From Haemophilus haemolyticus_L (GTDB lineage: Bacteria > Pseudomonadota > Gammaproteobacteria > Enterobacterales > Pasteurellaceae): a stretch of DNA of 64,000 bases. Position numbers and translations under genes: made by a program. Below are positions 25,550 through 34,565 of the stretch, piece after piece. The DNA lies in the NCBI RefSeq assembly GCF_003490595.1, contig NZ_QQGY01000006.1:62001-126000 (forward strand), read 5' to 3'. Positions within the stretch are counted from its first letter, which is position 1; every line of letters begins with the position of its first letter. The notes below the pieces were generated by a model that made no database searches, was not told the DNA's origin, and saw only the letters and a program-made list of their open reading frames with translations.

Positions 25550-26248
25550 ATGACAGATTTAACTGAAAAAAATACCGCACTTGAAGAAGAACAGATAGAA
25601 AGTGCGGTTGAAAATCAACAAAAATCCATGTGGAAAGAAATCTTTGCTCAAGGAATTTGGAAAAATAATCCAGCGGTTGTCCAACTTCTCGGGCTTTGTC
25701 CGCTTTTAGCGGTGTCTAGCACAGCCACCAACGCGCTTGGTTTGGGTTTAGCAACAATGCTTGTGCTCACTTGCACAAATACGGTCATTTCGCTTTTCCG
25801 TAAATATATTCCGAATGAAATCCGCATTCCAATCTACGTGATGATTATTGCGACAACAGTAACTGTCGTTCAACTTTTAATGAATGCTTATACCTATACG
25901 CTTTATCAATCACTTGGGATTTTTATTCCACTTATCGTTACCAACTGTATTGTGATTGGTCGAGCAGAGGCGTTCGCCTCAAAAAACAGCTTACTCCATT
26001 CAGTTTGGGATGGTTTCTCAATGGGATTAGGGATGGCGCTTAGCTTGACAGTACTTGGCGCATTGCGTGAAATCATTGGACAAGGTACGGTTTTTGATGG
26101 CATCGAAAATCTATTCGGAGAACAAGCGAAATTTTTAACGCTCCATATCTACCATACAGACAGTAGTTTTTTACTTTTCATTTTGCCACCAGGCGCATTT
26201 ATAGGATTAGGCTTGCTCCTTGCAATAAAAAATCGAATTGATAAATAA
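25550..26248 (+). CDS. rnfE: Rnf/Rsx complex subunit E
   Basis: An integral membrane subunit of 232 residues, paralogous to RnfA, with about six helices. The cluster-bearing symmetric motifs are LLGLCPLLAVSSTATNALG and PLIVTNCIVIGRAEAFAS. An N-terminal extension of about 35 charged residues contains two uptake signals in opposite orientations (codons NTALEEEQIESAVENQ). It follows rnfG by one base, and nth begins one base after its stop. Confidence 0.96.
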   Translation: MTDLTEKNTALEEEQIESAVENQQKSMWKEIFAQGIWKNNPAVVQLLGLCPLLAVSSTATNALGLGLATMLVLTCTNTVISLFRKYIPNEIRIPIYVMIIATTVTVVQLLMNAYTYTLYQSLGIFIPLIVTNCIVIGRAEAFASKNSLLHSVWDGFSMGLGMALSLTVLGALREIIGQGTVFDGIENLFGEQAKFLTLHIYHTDSSFLLFILPPGAFIGLGLLLAIKNRIDK

Positions 26249-26249
26249 G

Positions 26250-26885
26250 ATGAATAAATTAAAAAGAATCGAAATATTAACCCGATTAAGAGATCAAAAT
26301 CCCCACCCGACCACAGAATTACAGTATAATTCGCCCTTCGAATTATTAATTGCGGTAATTCTATCGGCACAAGCAACCGATAAAGGCGTGAATAAAGCGA
26401 CAGAAAAACTATTCCCTGTTGCAAACACGCCTCAAGCGATTTTAGATTTAGGATTAGATGGTTTAAAAAGCTATATTAAAACTATCGGGCTTTTTAATAG
26501 CAAAGCAGAAAATATTATCAAAACCTGCCGTGATTTAATTGAAAAGCACAACGGTGAAGTGCCCGAAAATCGCGAAGCCTTAGAAGCATTAGCAGGGGTG
26601 GGTAGAAAAACAGCCAATGTTGTACTAAATACGGCATTTGGTCATCCAACCATTGCGGTGGATACCCATATTTTCCGTGTATGCAATCGAACTAATTTTG
26701 CACCAGGTAAAGATGTTGTAAAAGTGGAAGAAAAACTGCTTAAAGTCGTACCTGATGAATTTAAAGTAGATGTTCACCATTGGTTAATTTTACACGGTCG
26801 ATACACTTGTATCGCACGTAAACCTCGTTGTGGCTCATGCATTATTGAAGATCTGTGTGAATATAAAGAAAAAATTGAGTTTTAA
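26250..26885 (+). CDS. nth: Endonuclease III (DNA glycosylase/AP lyase)
   Basis: Removes oxidised pyrimidines and nicks abasic sites in base-excision repair. It has 211 residues from MNKLKRIEILTRLR. A frame beginning four codons earlier overlaps rnfE and is less likely. The helix-hairpin-helix segment is LAGVGRKTANVVLNTAFG with the catalytic Lys, and the catalytic Asp is in VDTHIFRVCNR. The four-Cys cluster is CIARKPRCGSCIIEDLC. It is the last gene of the rnf operon, a linkage common in gammaproteobacteria. Confidence 0.97.
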   Translation: MNKLKRIEILTRLRDQNPHPTTELQYNSPFELLIAVILSAQATDKGVNKATEKLFPVANTPQAILDLGLDGLKSYIKTIGLFNSKAENIIKTCRDLIEKHNGEVPENREALEALAGVGRKTANVVLNTAFGHPTIAVDTHIFRVCNRTNFAPGKDVVKVEEKLLKVVPDEFKVDVHHWLILHGRYTCIARKPRCGSCIIEDLCEYKEKIEF

Positions 26886-26943
26886 TTTTTGCGATAAAAC
26901 ACCCTAATTATTTACCGCACTTTTATTAAAAATAGGATAAAAA

Positions 26944-28317
26944 ATGACAACAAATAATAAACAGCGACAAACTTGGTCGAGCCGACTCACTTATGTCATG
27001 ACTGTCGCAGGCGCAACTGTCGGTTTCGGCGCTACTTGGCGCTTCCCTTACCTTGTGGGAGAAAATGGTGGCGGCGCCTACGTTCTACTTTTCTGTATCG
27101 CAATGATCGTAATCGGTATTCCGATGATTCTCGTTGAAAACGTGATCGGCCGTCGTTTACGTGTAAACTCCATTGATGCCTTTGGCGATAAAATTCTAGA
27201 TAAAGGAAAAGGCATTTCCAAATATTGGAAAATCCTTGGCTATATGGGATTACTCGGTTCATTCGGTATCATGGCATATTATATGGTGCTTGGTGGCTGG
27301 GTTATTTCTTATATCATTAGCCTAATCAGCGGTACCTTAGATATCTCCGCACCCATTACTAAAGATGTCGCCAAAGATTTCTACGAGCTACATATTGGCA
27401 ATAGCCCTTATGAAATTATTCTATACACCTTCTTATTTGTTGTGGTGAATTACATTATTTTAGCGAAAGGTATCATTGGCGGGATTGAGCGATCAGTAAA
27501 ATATTTAATGCCATTGCTATTCATCTTCCTCATTGGAATGGTTATTCGCAACGTAACATTACCTGGCGCAATGGAAGGAATTACATTCTATTTAAAACCT
27601 GATTTCAGCAAAATTACGCCACAATTATTTATCTTCGTTTTAGGTCAAGTATTCTTCGCATTGAGTCTTGGTTTTGGCGTATTAATTACCCTTTCAAGCT
27701 ACTTAAATAAAGAAGAAAACTTAATACAAACTGCAGTTATTACAGGTTTCACCAACACAATTATTGCTGTACTTGCTGGCTTTATGATCTTCCCATCACT
27801 TTTCACTTTTGGAATTGAACCAAACGCAGGGCCAACATTAGTATTCCAAAGTTTACCTATCGTATTTTCTCACTTATGGGCAGGTAAATTCTTTGCGATT
27901 ATCTTCTTCGGCTTATTATTAATTGCCGCACTAACGACTTCTATCACAATTTATGAAGTAATCATCACGGCATTACAAGAAAAGCTCAGAATGCGCCGTG
28001 GCAAAGCGATTGTCTTAACCCTTGGTGGGATTTTTATCTTGGGTAATATTCCAGCAATTTTAGGGGATAATGTATGGAAAGATGTTACCATTTTCGGCAA
28101 AAGCATTTTTGATTTCTATGATTATGCAAGTGGAAATATTCTCTTTATGCTGACCGCACTTGGTTGTGCTATTTTCGTTGGTTTCGTGTTAAAAGATGAG
28201 GCGAAAAAAGAACTTTCTCCAACACCTGACTCAACATTCACTAAAATCTGGTTTAACTATGTGAAATTCGTTGTGCCAGTGATTATTTTAGTCATTTTTA
28301 TCAGCAACCTATTCTAA
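26944..28317 (+). CDS. Sodium-dependent transporter (NSS/SNF family)
   Basis: A 457-residue inner-membrane protein with 11 to 12 predicted helices, of the neurotransmitter:sodium symporter family (LeuT fold). The N-terminal signature WSSRLTYVMTVAGATVGFGA followed by TWRFPYL corresponds to helix 1 with its unwound sodium and substrate site. GGGAYVLLFCIAMIVIGIPM is helix 2. Bacterial members usually take up amino acids or related compounds; the substrate cannot be named. It stands alone, followed by a bidirectional terminator shared with qseC. Confidence 0.92.
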   Translation: MTTNNKQRQTWSSRLTYVMTVAGATVGFGATWRFPYLVGENGGGAYVLLFCIAMIVIGIPMILVENVIGRRLRVNSIDAFGDKILDKGKGISKYWKILGYMGLLGSFGIMAYYMVLGGWVISYIISLISGTLDISAPITKDVAKDFYELHIGNSPYEIILYTFLFVVVNYIILAKGIIGGIERSVKYLMPLLFIFLIGMVIRNVTLPGAMEGITFYLKPDFSKITPQLFIFVLGQVFFALSLGFGVLITLSSYLNKEENLIQTAVITGFTNTIIAVLAGFMIFPSLFTFGIEPNAGPTLVFQSLPIVFSHLWAGKFFAIIFFGLLLIAALTTSITIYEVIITALQEKLRMRRGKAIVLTLGGIFILGNIPAILGDNVWKDVTIFGKSIFDFYDYASGNILFMLTALGCAIFVGFVLKDEAKKELSPTPDSTFTKIWFNYVKFVVPVIILVIFISNLF

Positions 28318-28318
28318 A

Positions 28319-28358
28319 AAAGAAAAAACCGAGTTTTTGCTCGGTTTTCTTTTTTAAA
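28319..28358. terminator. Bidirectional terminator between the NSS transporter and qseC
   Basis: AAAAAACCGAG and CTCGGTTTTCTTTTTT pair around a short TTTTTG loop. A/T tracts on both sides suit termination of the convergent genes. Confidence 0.85.
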
Positions 28359-28366
28359 GGAAATAT

Positions 28367-29722
28367 CTATAAAAATATTTGTGCCTTTAAGCCAATTCGC
28401 TGCCCTTCTTTTATAACGTTTTCTAACCGTACTTTGAATCCGTGTAATTCCGCAATTCGCATAACAATAGAAAGCCCTAAACCACTTCCCTTTTCATTTT
28501 GCCCAGCAGGACGATAAAAACGCTGTCCAAGCTTTTTCAAATCTTCAGGTTCAACGCCACCACCATTATCTTCAACAATAATCTGAGAAGATGCTATTTT
28601 CACTAAAACGGTTGTTTCTTCTGGGCAATATTTAATGGCATTATCTAGTAAATTTCTAAGCATCAATGAAACTAAAATTGGTTGCCCTTGTTTCTGCTTT
28701 GGTTCAGATTCTTTCTCAAAAGCCAAGGTAATTTTACGCTTTTCAGCCACAAAATAACGCTCAGCAATCAGCGACTGAATGATGCCTTCCCAATCAATAG
28801 GCTGTAATTCTTCCAATTCTTGTAAATTATCTAGTTTTGAAAGCGTTAAAAGTTGCTCAATTAACTGCGATGCACGATCAATGCCTTGCGTTAAATGTAA
28901 AAGTGCTTGTTCTCGTAACTCTATATCATCGACTGCGAGTTGAGCGACTTCAGTTTGAATACGCAATGCCGCCAATGGGCTACGCAATTCATGGGCGGCA
29001 TCAGAGGTAAAACGACGTTCGCGTTGTAGCATAGCCGAAGTGCGGTCAAAAAATTGATTTAAATTTTTTACTAAAGGTAAAATTTCAACGGGTAGCCCCT
29101 CAGTATTTAGCAATGATACATCACCAGATTTTCTCGTTTGTATTTCTTGACTTAAACGTTTAATCGGTCCCAACTCTTTATAAATCAACCATCCTAAAAC
29201 AATAATCAAAATAGGCAAACTCGCAAACCAAATCCACATTTGTCCAAAGATCATTTCTTCAATTAAATCTTCACGATAATCTAACTCTTGCCCTACTGCG
29301 ATAATCAATTTCCCATTCGCTGCCGTACGCCAGAAAATTCTCCACTTATCGTCATCATCATAAGTATGAGAATTATGAAAACCCGTTTTATTATTAAAAA
29401 TAAAATCTTTTCCATTTCGTCCATCACTGAATAAAAGTTTCCCAGTTTCAGAAAAAATAGCAAAGGCTAAGGCATCATCGTCATAACTTTTTTTTAATGC
29501 CGACTGTGAATTTTTATTTAGCGTTGTACTAGATTCCAACAAAATAGTACTTAAATCTGAATTTGCGAGCCGTTCAGCAAAGAGAACTTGTTGTGCATCA
29601 AAAACTTTATTCACATCGTGGCGCACTTGCCACCAAGCAACAAGCGTAGAACCCACCCAAACAAAAAGTGCGGTTAAACAAAGCACAGAAATAAGACGCA
29701 ACGTAAGGCTTCTATTTTTCAT
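28367..29722 (-). CDS. qseC: Sensor histidine kinase QseC/FirS
   Basis: A membrane sensor kinase of 451 residues. Helix 1 is at about 9-30, a periplasmic domain at 31-160, helix 2 at about 162-181, then HAMP. The HisKA box FTSDAAHELRSPLAAL has the phospho-accepting His244. The ATPase domain has NLLDNAIKYCP, VEDNGGGV and GSGLGLSIV. The periplasmic domain carries DYRED at 148-152, the motif proposed to sense ferrous iron in the H. influenzae orthologue, called FirS. In E. coli the orthologue is reported to respond to catecholamines and autoinducer-3. It overlaps qseB by 4 bp. Confidence 0.95.
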   Translation of the reverse strand: MKNRSLTLRLISVLCLTALFVWVGSTLVAWWQVRHDVNKVFDAQQVLFAERLANSDLSTILLESSTTLNKNSQSALKKSYDDDALAFAIFSETGKLLFSDGRNGKDFIFNNKTGFHNSHTYDDDDKWRIFWRTAANGKLIIAVGQELDYREDLIEEMIFGQMWIWFASLPILIIVLGWLIYKELGPIKRLSQEIQTRKSGDVSLLNTEGLPVEILPLVKNLNQFFDRTSAMLQRERRFTSDAAHELRSPLAALRIQTEVAQLAVDDIELREQALLHLTQGIDRASQLIEQLLTLSKLDNLQELEELQPIDWEGIIQSLIAERYFVAEKRKITLAFEKESEPKQKQGQPILVSLMLRNLLDNAIKYCPEETTVLVKIASSQIIVEDNGGGVEPEDLKKLGQRFYRPAGQNEKGSGLGLSIVMRIAELHGFKVRLENVIKEGQRIGLKAQIFL

Positions 29723-30384
29723 TTTTCAATTTGTCCTAAAGCATACCCAACACCGTGCACTGTTCGAATAAATTGCTTACCTAATTTCTGACGCAAATTA
29801 TAAATATGCACGTCTAACGCTCCGCTGCTAATTTCTTCATCCCAACTTGATAATTTTTCTTCAATAGATGAGCGAGACAGTACGCGATCTTTATTTAGCA
29901 TAAATAATTCAAGTAATTTGTATTCACGGCTTGTTAAAGAAATAGGTTGATTATTTAGCCAAACAGAACGTTGATTTGGATCGAGTTTAACGCCTGCGTG
30001 CTCAATCACCGAATGATGATGACCATAACGACGACGAATAAGTGCTTGCAAGCGAGCCGCAACTTCAGCCAAAGCAAAAGGCTTGCAAAGATAATCATCT
30101 GCACCGCTTTGCAATCCTTTGACACGTTCATCTAAAGTATCACGGGCAGTCAAAATCAATACTGGTACATCTTGATGCTTGGAACGCCATTGTTGTAATA
30201 CCTCTAATCCATCAAGTTTAGGCAAGGTTAAATCCAATACCACCGCATCATAAGGCGCAGACGCTAAGGCATCCATTCCTGTTTTACCATCTGTAAACCA
30301 ATCCACCATAAAACCAAGTTTAGTTAAACCGATTTGTAGCCCATTACCGATTAAATTATCGTCTTCTATCAATAAAATTCTCAT
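29719..30384 (-). CDS. qseB: Response regulator QseB/FirR
   Basis: An OmpR/PhoB-type regulator of 221 residues. The receiver domain has acidic pocket residues in LIEDDNLIG, the phospho-accepting Asp51 (VVLDLTLPKLDG) and Lys101 (CKPF). The winged-helix DNA-binding domain (about 125-218) includes LTSREYKLLELFMLNKDRVL and LDVHIYNLRQKLG. It is co-transcribed with qseC by a 4-bp overlap, and ygiW lies 62 bp upstream on the same strand, as in the firRS locus of H. influenzae. Confidence 0.95.
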   Translation of the reverse strand: MRILLIEDDNLIGNGLQIGLTKLGFMVDWFTDGKTGMDALASAPYDAVVLDLTLPKLDGLEVLQQWRSKHQDVPVLILTARDTLDERVKGLQSGADDYLCKPFALAEVAARLQALIRRRYGHHHSVIEHAGVKLDPNQRSVWLNNQPISLTSREYKLLELFMLNKDRVLSRSSIEEKLSSWDEEISSGALDVHIYNLRQKLGKQFIRTVHGVGYALGQIEK

Positions 30385-30446
30385 AAAAATTGACCGGACT
30401 TTATAAACAAAAACAGCGAGCTAATGCTCGCCATTTTCAAAAATGA

Positions 30447-30812
30447 TTATTCTACTTTTTCGATACGTAATACATCAAGCTCCGCTTTCTCAAATACCTC
30501 ATTATCCAATTTTCCATAAATTTTCACTTTATCCTTTGAATCTACGTTTAAACCATTCCAAACGCGTTTTTTGATTTCAATCTTGATTTGCCCAGTCCCA
30601 TCAGTAAACCAAAACTCATCGTCATCAATTTGTTGTGTGATATTACCCACTAAAGTGATCATTGAATTATCTGCAGCAGATAAAGCTTGTTTTACACTAA
30701 TTGCTGAAGGGGTTGCTTGTTGAAAACCGCCTTGAGTATTTCCGCCGTTAAAACCTGCAAATGCAGAAGTGGTTGCTAATGCGAAGATTGTTGCTAATGC
30801 AAATTTTTTCAT
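30447..30812 (-). CDS. ygiW: YgiW/YdeI family periplasmic OB-fold (BOF) protein
   Basis: A 121-residue secreted protein with signal peptide MKKFALATIFALATTSAFA. A Gly/Gln-rich linker (FNGGNTQGGFQQ) is followed by a BOF-type OB fold from about residue 40: SMITLVGNITQQIDDDEFWF, then TDGTGQIKIEIKKRVW and DKVKIYGKLDNE. The family is linked to stress tolerance, with an unknown ligand. It heads the ygiW-qseB-qseC operon. In H. influenzae, ygiW is reported as a target of the adjacent FirRS system induced by ferrous iron. Confidence 0.93.
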   Translation of the reverse strand: MKKFALATIFALATTSAFAGFNGGNTQGGFQQATPSAISVKQALSAADNSMITLVGNITQQIDDDEFWFTDGTGQIKIEIKKRVWNGLNVDSKDKVKIYGKLDNEVFEKAELDVLRIEKVE

Positions 30813-30905
30813 AATGTTTCCTTTTTAAGTCAGTTAATTTCAAGCACCATTGCTTGGATGTGTGTATTAAAACAAATAAATCTTAAGAAAAGATTAAGAA
30901 ACATA

Positions 30906-30940
30906 AAAAAACCTAAATGTTTTTAATTTAGGTTTTTCAT
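30906..30940 (-). terminator. Terminator after the DyP peroxidase gene
   Basis: On the minus strand AAAAACCTAAAT and ATTTAGGTTTTTTT form a stem with an AT-rich loop and T-run, just past the DyP stop and before ygiW. Confidence 0.7.
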
Positions 30941-30943
30941 AAA

Positions 30944-31831
30944 TTAAAGTTTATTCAACTGCTCAATAGACGGTGCATAATAATAAGCGCCCGTTACAGC
31001 CTTAGTGAAACCTAAAATGCGGTCAGTTTTTCCGTCTTTTTCACCAAACATATTAAGCAACTGTTGTTCAATGTTATAAAGCGTTGCACAGTAAGCAATA
31101 AAGAATAATCCATGTGTACCGCTCGCCGTACCATAAGGTAAGCTTTGACGTAAGATTTTTAATCCCTTGCCATTCTCTTTTAAATCTGTACGACCAACAT
31201 GAGAAGTATCTGCCTTATCTTCCATTTCTACACTATCCGTTTTGGTGCGTCCGAACACATTTTCTTGTTTTGCCGTATTCAATTTTTCCCATTTAGCGAG
31301 ATTATGTTCATAACGTTGAGTAAACACATAACTTCCATCTTTATCATTGCCATTTGAAATTAAGGCAACTTCTGCTCGTTGAACATCTTTAGGATTTTCA
31401 GTTCCATCAATAAAACCTGTGAGATCTCGTTCCTCCACCCAACGGAAACCATGAATTTCTTGCTGAACGTCAATCGCTTGAGCAAAAGCATTCACTGCAG
31501 CTTGTGCAACAGAAAAATTAACGTCAGGGCGTAACGATTGAATATGCACTAAAAGATCAGTTTGTGTACTAGGCGCAGTTAAATCACCTTTTCCTAAAGT
31601 GACAAAAGGTTTAAGTTCTGGTGCATCTTGCCCACCAAGGGTTTTCCAAGCTTTATCGCCAAAAGCAACTACCGCCCCCAAACGTGCCTCGGGATAAGTC
31701 TGTTGAAGCTGTTCTAAGCGAGTAAGGAATTGGCGAGCCGCCGCTGGGATCTGAGAATAATCTAAGATATTTGCTTCTAAAAATATACCTGCTTTGCAAC
31801 CATCAAGCAAAATACCAGTTTGTGCTGTCAT
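30944..31831 (-). CDS. Cytoplasmic DyP-type haem peroxidase (YfeX-like)
   Basis: A 295-residue dye-decolourising-type peroxidase without a signal peptide, matching the YfeX class. The diagnostic GxxDG motif is GFIDGTENP with Asp142. The proximal haem ligand is His211 (DTSHVGRTDLKENG), and the distal Arg is Arg228 in LRQSLPYG. A role for YfeX in releasing iron from haem has been claimed and disputed; the peroxidase activity is well supported. It is divergent from the FTR1 iron operon (182 bp between starts) and next to the FirRS genes, which suggests a place in iron or peroxide handling. Confidence 0.93.
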   Translation of the reverse strand: MTAQTGILLDGCKAGIFLEANILDYSQIPAAARQFLTRLEQLQQTYPEARLGAVVAFGDKAWKTLGGQDAPELKPFVTLGKGDLTAPSTQTDLLVHIQSLRPDVNFSVAQAAVNAFAQAIDVQQEIHGFRWVEERDLTGFIDGTENPKDVQRAEVALISNGNDKDGSYVFTQRYEHNLAKWEKLNTAKQENVFGRTKTDSVEMEDKADTSHVGRTDLKENGKGLKILRQSLPYGTASGTHGLFFIAYCATLYNIEQQLLNMFGEKDGKTDRILGFTKAVTGAYYYAPSIEQLNKL

Positions 31832-31945
31832 AAAAATCTCCTAAAAAGGCAATTGGAAAACACTTGCATTATACAACAGCCATTAAAAAATCTTAAATAT
31901 TCAAATAAAACTTGATCTAAGTAGCAAAAATTCAAATTTATAGTT

Positions 31946-31964
31946 GAGATTTTTTATCATTAGA
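31946..31964. promoter_or_regulatory. Candidate Fur box in the DyP-FTR1 intergenic region
   Basis: The minus strand reads TCTAATGATAAAAAATCTC, matching 13 of 19 positions of the Fur consensus, including the contiguous TAATGATAA half. It sits between the divergent DyP and FTR1 genes. In such AT-rich DNA a chance match is possible. Confidence 0.4.
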
Positions 31965-32012
31965 TATATCTTTCAAATACGAATAGATTTCATTTATAAG
32001 GTTATTAGTTCT

Positions 32013-33920
32013 ATGCCGTACCTTTTACGTTATATCAGCATATCTTTACTATTTTTATTTTCTCAAGCAGTCTTTGCCGATAACTATCAAAAATGGGTTG
32101 ATGACATCACTCAACGCTTGAATCATACCGAACAACTTCTTAAAGAAAACAAAATTGATGATGCCAAAACCGAAGTACAAATGGCCTATTTTGAAGTGTT
32201 TGAAAATTTAGAAGGCCCCATTCGCATTAATTTTTCAGCGCAAAAAAGCTATCAAATGGAAGCTACTTTTGGTGAAATTCGCAAAATGATTGGCGAAGGT
32301 AAACCAATGAATGAGGTTCAAGCCAAAATCAACGGTTTAAAAAATGAATTACAGCAAGTTTTACCTTCTCTTGTTGAAGGGCATCAACTCAATGCTGATA
32401 GTCAGCACGGCGTTTATGATAATCAAGCCATCAAACCTTATTGGCAACAAAGTTTCAAAACCATTGATGATTTCATCGCACAAGCCATTAGCGCTTATGA
32501 AAGCGGCGATTTTGCCAATGCTAAAAAAGCATTCCAACAAGCTCAATATGACGGATACAAAAATTCTGAAATGGAAATGTCGGTTAGAACTAACCGCTCT
32601 TCTGAAATTTCAGCAGCGATCAATCAACAATTCTATAATTTGATTCGTTTGAGCGAACAACCTGATCAAATGACAGAAATTGCTTACCAAAGCACACAAC
32701 TCTTACAAGATATTGAAGAGCAGCTTCCTAATTTACCTACCACCCGCGATGAACAAAACGCTCAAGCGACACAATCACAAGCGCAAACTTCAGATAAGGT
32801 TACAGATCAAGATTGGGCGAAAATTACAACTGAAATCAACCAACGGATTCAACAAGCTATTGCCCTTTATGAACAAGGCGATGCGAAAAAAGCCATGCTT
32901 GCGGTGCAAGACACTTACTTCGATATATTTGAAAATTCTGGTATGGAAAACAAAGTAGGCTCGCGCGATAGCAATTTTAAAGCAGAATTAGAAGGTTATT
33001 TCACTCGTTTAGTCAGCCTGATGAAAGCGGGAAATGGCGACAAATTACAGGAACAAGCTGCAGGTTTAAGCCAAAACTTAGCGAAAGCCGTTCAAATATT
33101 GCAAGGTGGCGAACAAAGTGATTGGTCTATGTTCTTATATAGCTTGCTTATTATTTTACGTGAAGGCTTAGAAGCGTTGTTAATCGTTGCCGCTATTGTG
33201 GCTTATATGGTGAAAAACAATCATCACGATAAATTGCCTGTTATTCGCCAATCCGTTTATATTGCGTTAGGGGCAAGCGTAGTTACCGCATTCATCTTCC
33301 AACTTATTTTTGAAAACTCAGGGCAAAACCGTGAATTGCTTGAAGGTTTCACAATGATTATTGCGGTCTTTATGCTGTTTAGCATGAGTTACTGGCTGCT
33401 TTCTAAAGTCGAAGCAAAAAACTGGAAACGCTACCTCGAAGGCAAACTTTCAACGGCATTAACGGCAGGCTCTCTATTCGGCTTATGGCTTACCAGTTTC
33501 CTTGCTGTATATCGTGAAGGCGCAGAAACCGTATTGTTCTATTATGCCCTAGTTGGTGATGCAAAAAGTGCGGTCAGTTTAGCCTATCTTTTTGCTGGCT
33601 TTATTTGCGGGGTAATTTTACTGACGATTTGTTACTTTGTGATGCGTTACACAGTAGTGAAATTACCACTTAAGCCATTCTTTATGTTTACCGGTTCATT
33701 TATGTATTTAATGGCATTTGTATTCGCTGGAAAATCTGTACTTGAACTGATTGAAGGTAAACTGTTTGAACCGACATTAATTAACGGTGTACCAGAAATC
33801 TCGTGGTTAGGTGTTTATCCTTATGTGGAAACCCTTGTGCCACAAGCAATCTTAATCCTTGCTGCTATTTTTGCTTTGTTTGTTATGAAATATCAAAGCA
33901 AAAGAGCGGTTTCAAATTAA
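32013..33920 (+). CDS. FTR1-family iron permease with triplicated periplasmic domain (FetM-like)
   Basis: A 635-residue iron permease. Signal peptide MPYLLRYISISLLFLFSQAVFA leads to a large periplasmic region with three related helical repeats (about 28-110, 146-235, 265-360). Each has a core such as AYFEVFENLEGPI, AISAYESGDFANAKKAF or DTYFDIFENSGMEN. The C-terminal permease (about 372-630) has seven helices and the two FTR1 iron motifs REGLE (383-387) and REGAE (501-505). The ATG at 32013 was chosen because the 23-codon longer frame adds a second hydrophobic leader and has no better ribosome site. It heads the iron operon; the UPEC counterpart is FetM and the Campylobacter jejuni one Cj1658. 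Confidence 0.92.
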   Translation: MPYLLRYISISLLFLFSQAVFADNYQKWVDDITQRLNHTEQLLKENKIDDAKTEVQMAYFEVFENLEGPIRINFSAQKSYQMEATFGEIRKMIGEGKPMNEVQAKINGLKNELQQVLPSLVEGHQLNADSQHGVYDNQAIKPYWQQSFKTIDDFIAQAISAYESGDFANAKKAFQQAQYDGYKNSEMEMSVRTNRSSEISAAINQQFYNLIRLSEQPDQMTEIAYQSTQLLQDIEEQLPNLPTTRDEQNAQATQSQAQTSDKVTDQDWAKITTEINQRIQQAIALYEQGDAKKAMLAVQDTYFDIFENSGMENKVGSRDSNFKAELEGYFTRLVSLMKAGNGDKLQEQAAGLSQNLAKAVQILQGGEQSDWSMFLYSLLIILREGLEALLIVAAIVAYMVKNNHHDKLPVIRQSVYIALGASVVTAFIFQLIFENSGQNRELLEGFTMIIAVFMLFSMSYWLLSKVEAKNWKRYLEGKLSTALTAGSLFGLWLTSFLAVYREGAETVLFYYALVGDAKSAVSLAYLFAGFICGVILLTICYFVMRYTVVKLPLKPFFMFTGSFMYLMAFVFAGKSVLELIEGKLFEPTLINGVPEISWLGVYPYVETLVPQAILILAAIFALFVMKYQSKRAVSN

Positions 33921-33947
33921 CTCAAAACTCATCTCAGGAGAGAAACT

Positions 33948-34469
33948 ATGAAAAAAGCACTTCTTAGCGCAAGTTTATTAGCAGGAATGTTTGCAGCAAC
34001 TTCTGCTTACGCATTCCAAGAATATCCAATCGGTGAAGCGGTTACCATGAATGACATGGAAATTGCAGCGGTTTACTTAAAACCAGTGGATATGGAACCT
34101 CGCGGCATGGGCTTACCAGCAGCAAAATCTGATATTCACTTAGAAGCAGATATTCACGCAGTGAAAGGTAACAAGAACGGTTTTGGTGAAGGTGAATGGA
34201 TGCCTTATTTAACCATCAACTATACCTTAGTCAATACCGATACTGGTGCTAAACAAGAAGGTACCTTCATGCCAATGGTTGCTGGCGATGGCCCACACTA
34301 TGGCGCAAACATCAAAATGATGGGCGTGGGTAACTACAAATTAACTTATCATATCGATCCGCCACCAAAAGCAGGTATGCACCGCCACACTGATGAAGAA
34401 ACTGGCGTGGGTCGTTGGTGGAAACCATTTGATGTAAATTATGAATTTAAATTTACTGGTTTAAAATAA
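33948..34469 (+). CDS. P19/Tpd periplasmic iron-binding protein (FetP-like)
   Basis: A 173-residue periplasmic protein with signal peptide MKKALLSASLLAGMFAATSA followed by YA. The P19 family binds copper and iron at a dimer site formed by His and Met residues and works with FTR1 permeases. Conserved segments here are EYPIGEAVTMNDMEIAAVYL, LEADIHAVKGNKNGFGEGEW, MVAGDGPHYGANIKM and HIDPPPKAGMHRHTDEETG, containing the expected Glu, Met and His ligands. It follows the permease by 27 bp with a GGAGAG ribosome site. It probably hands iron to the permease. Confidence 0.94.
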   Translation: MKKALLSASLLAGMFAATSAYAFQEYPIGEAVTMNDMEIAAVYLKPVDMEPRGMGLPAAKSDIHLEADIHAVKGNKNGFGEGEWMPYLTINYTLVNTDTGAKQEGTFMPMVAGDGPHYGANIKMMGVGNYKLTYHIDPPPKAGMHRHTDEETGVGRWWKPFDVNYEFKFTGLK

Positions 34470-34476
34470 TAGTGCT

Positions 34477-34545
34477 GTAGGGTGGGCTTATGCCCACCAA
34501 TTAACAATCAGACATGAAAAAACGGTGGGCTAAATCCCACCCTAC
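34477..34545. repeat. REP-like palindromic repeat in the iron operon
   Basis: Ends GTAGGGTGGGCTTATGCCCA and GGTGGGCTAAATCCCACCCT(AC) are inverted and belong to the same family as 5760-5852, but the spacer is shorter. It lies between the P19 gene and the DUF2318 gene. The hairpins could end or pause the transcript or stabilise the upstream FTR1-P19 message. Confidence 0.8.
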
Positions 34546-34565
34546 CATTTAAAAATCCTCTTTCT

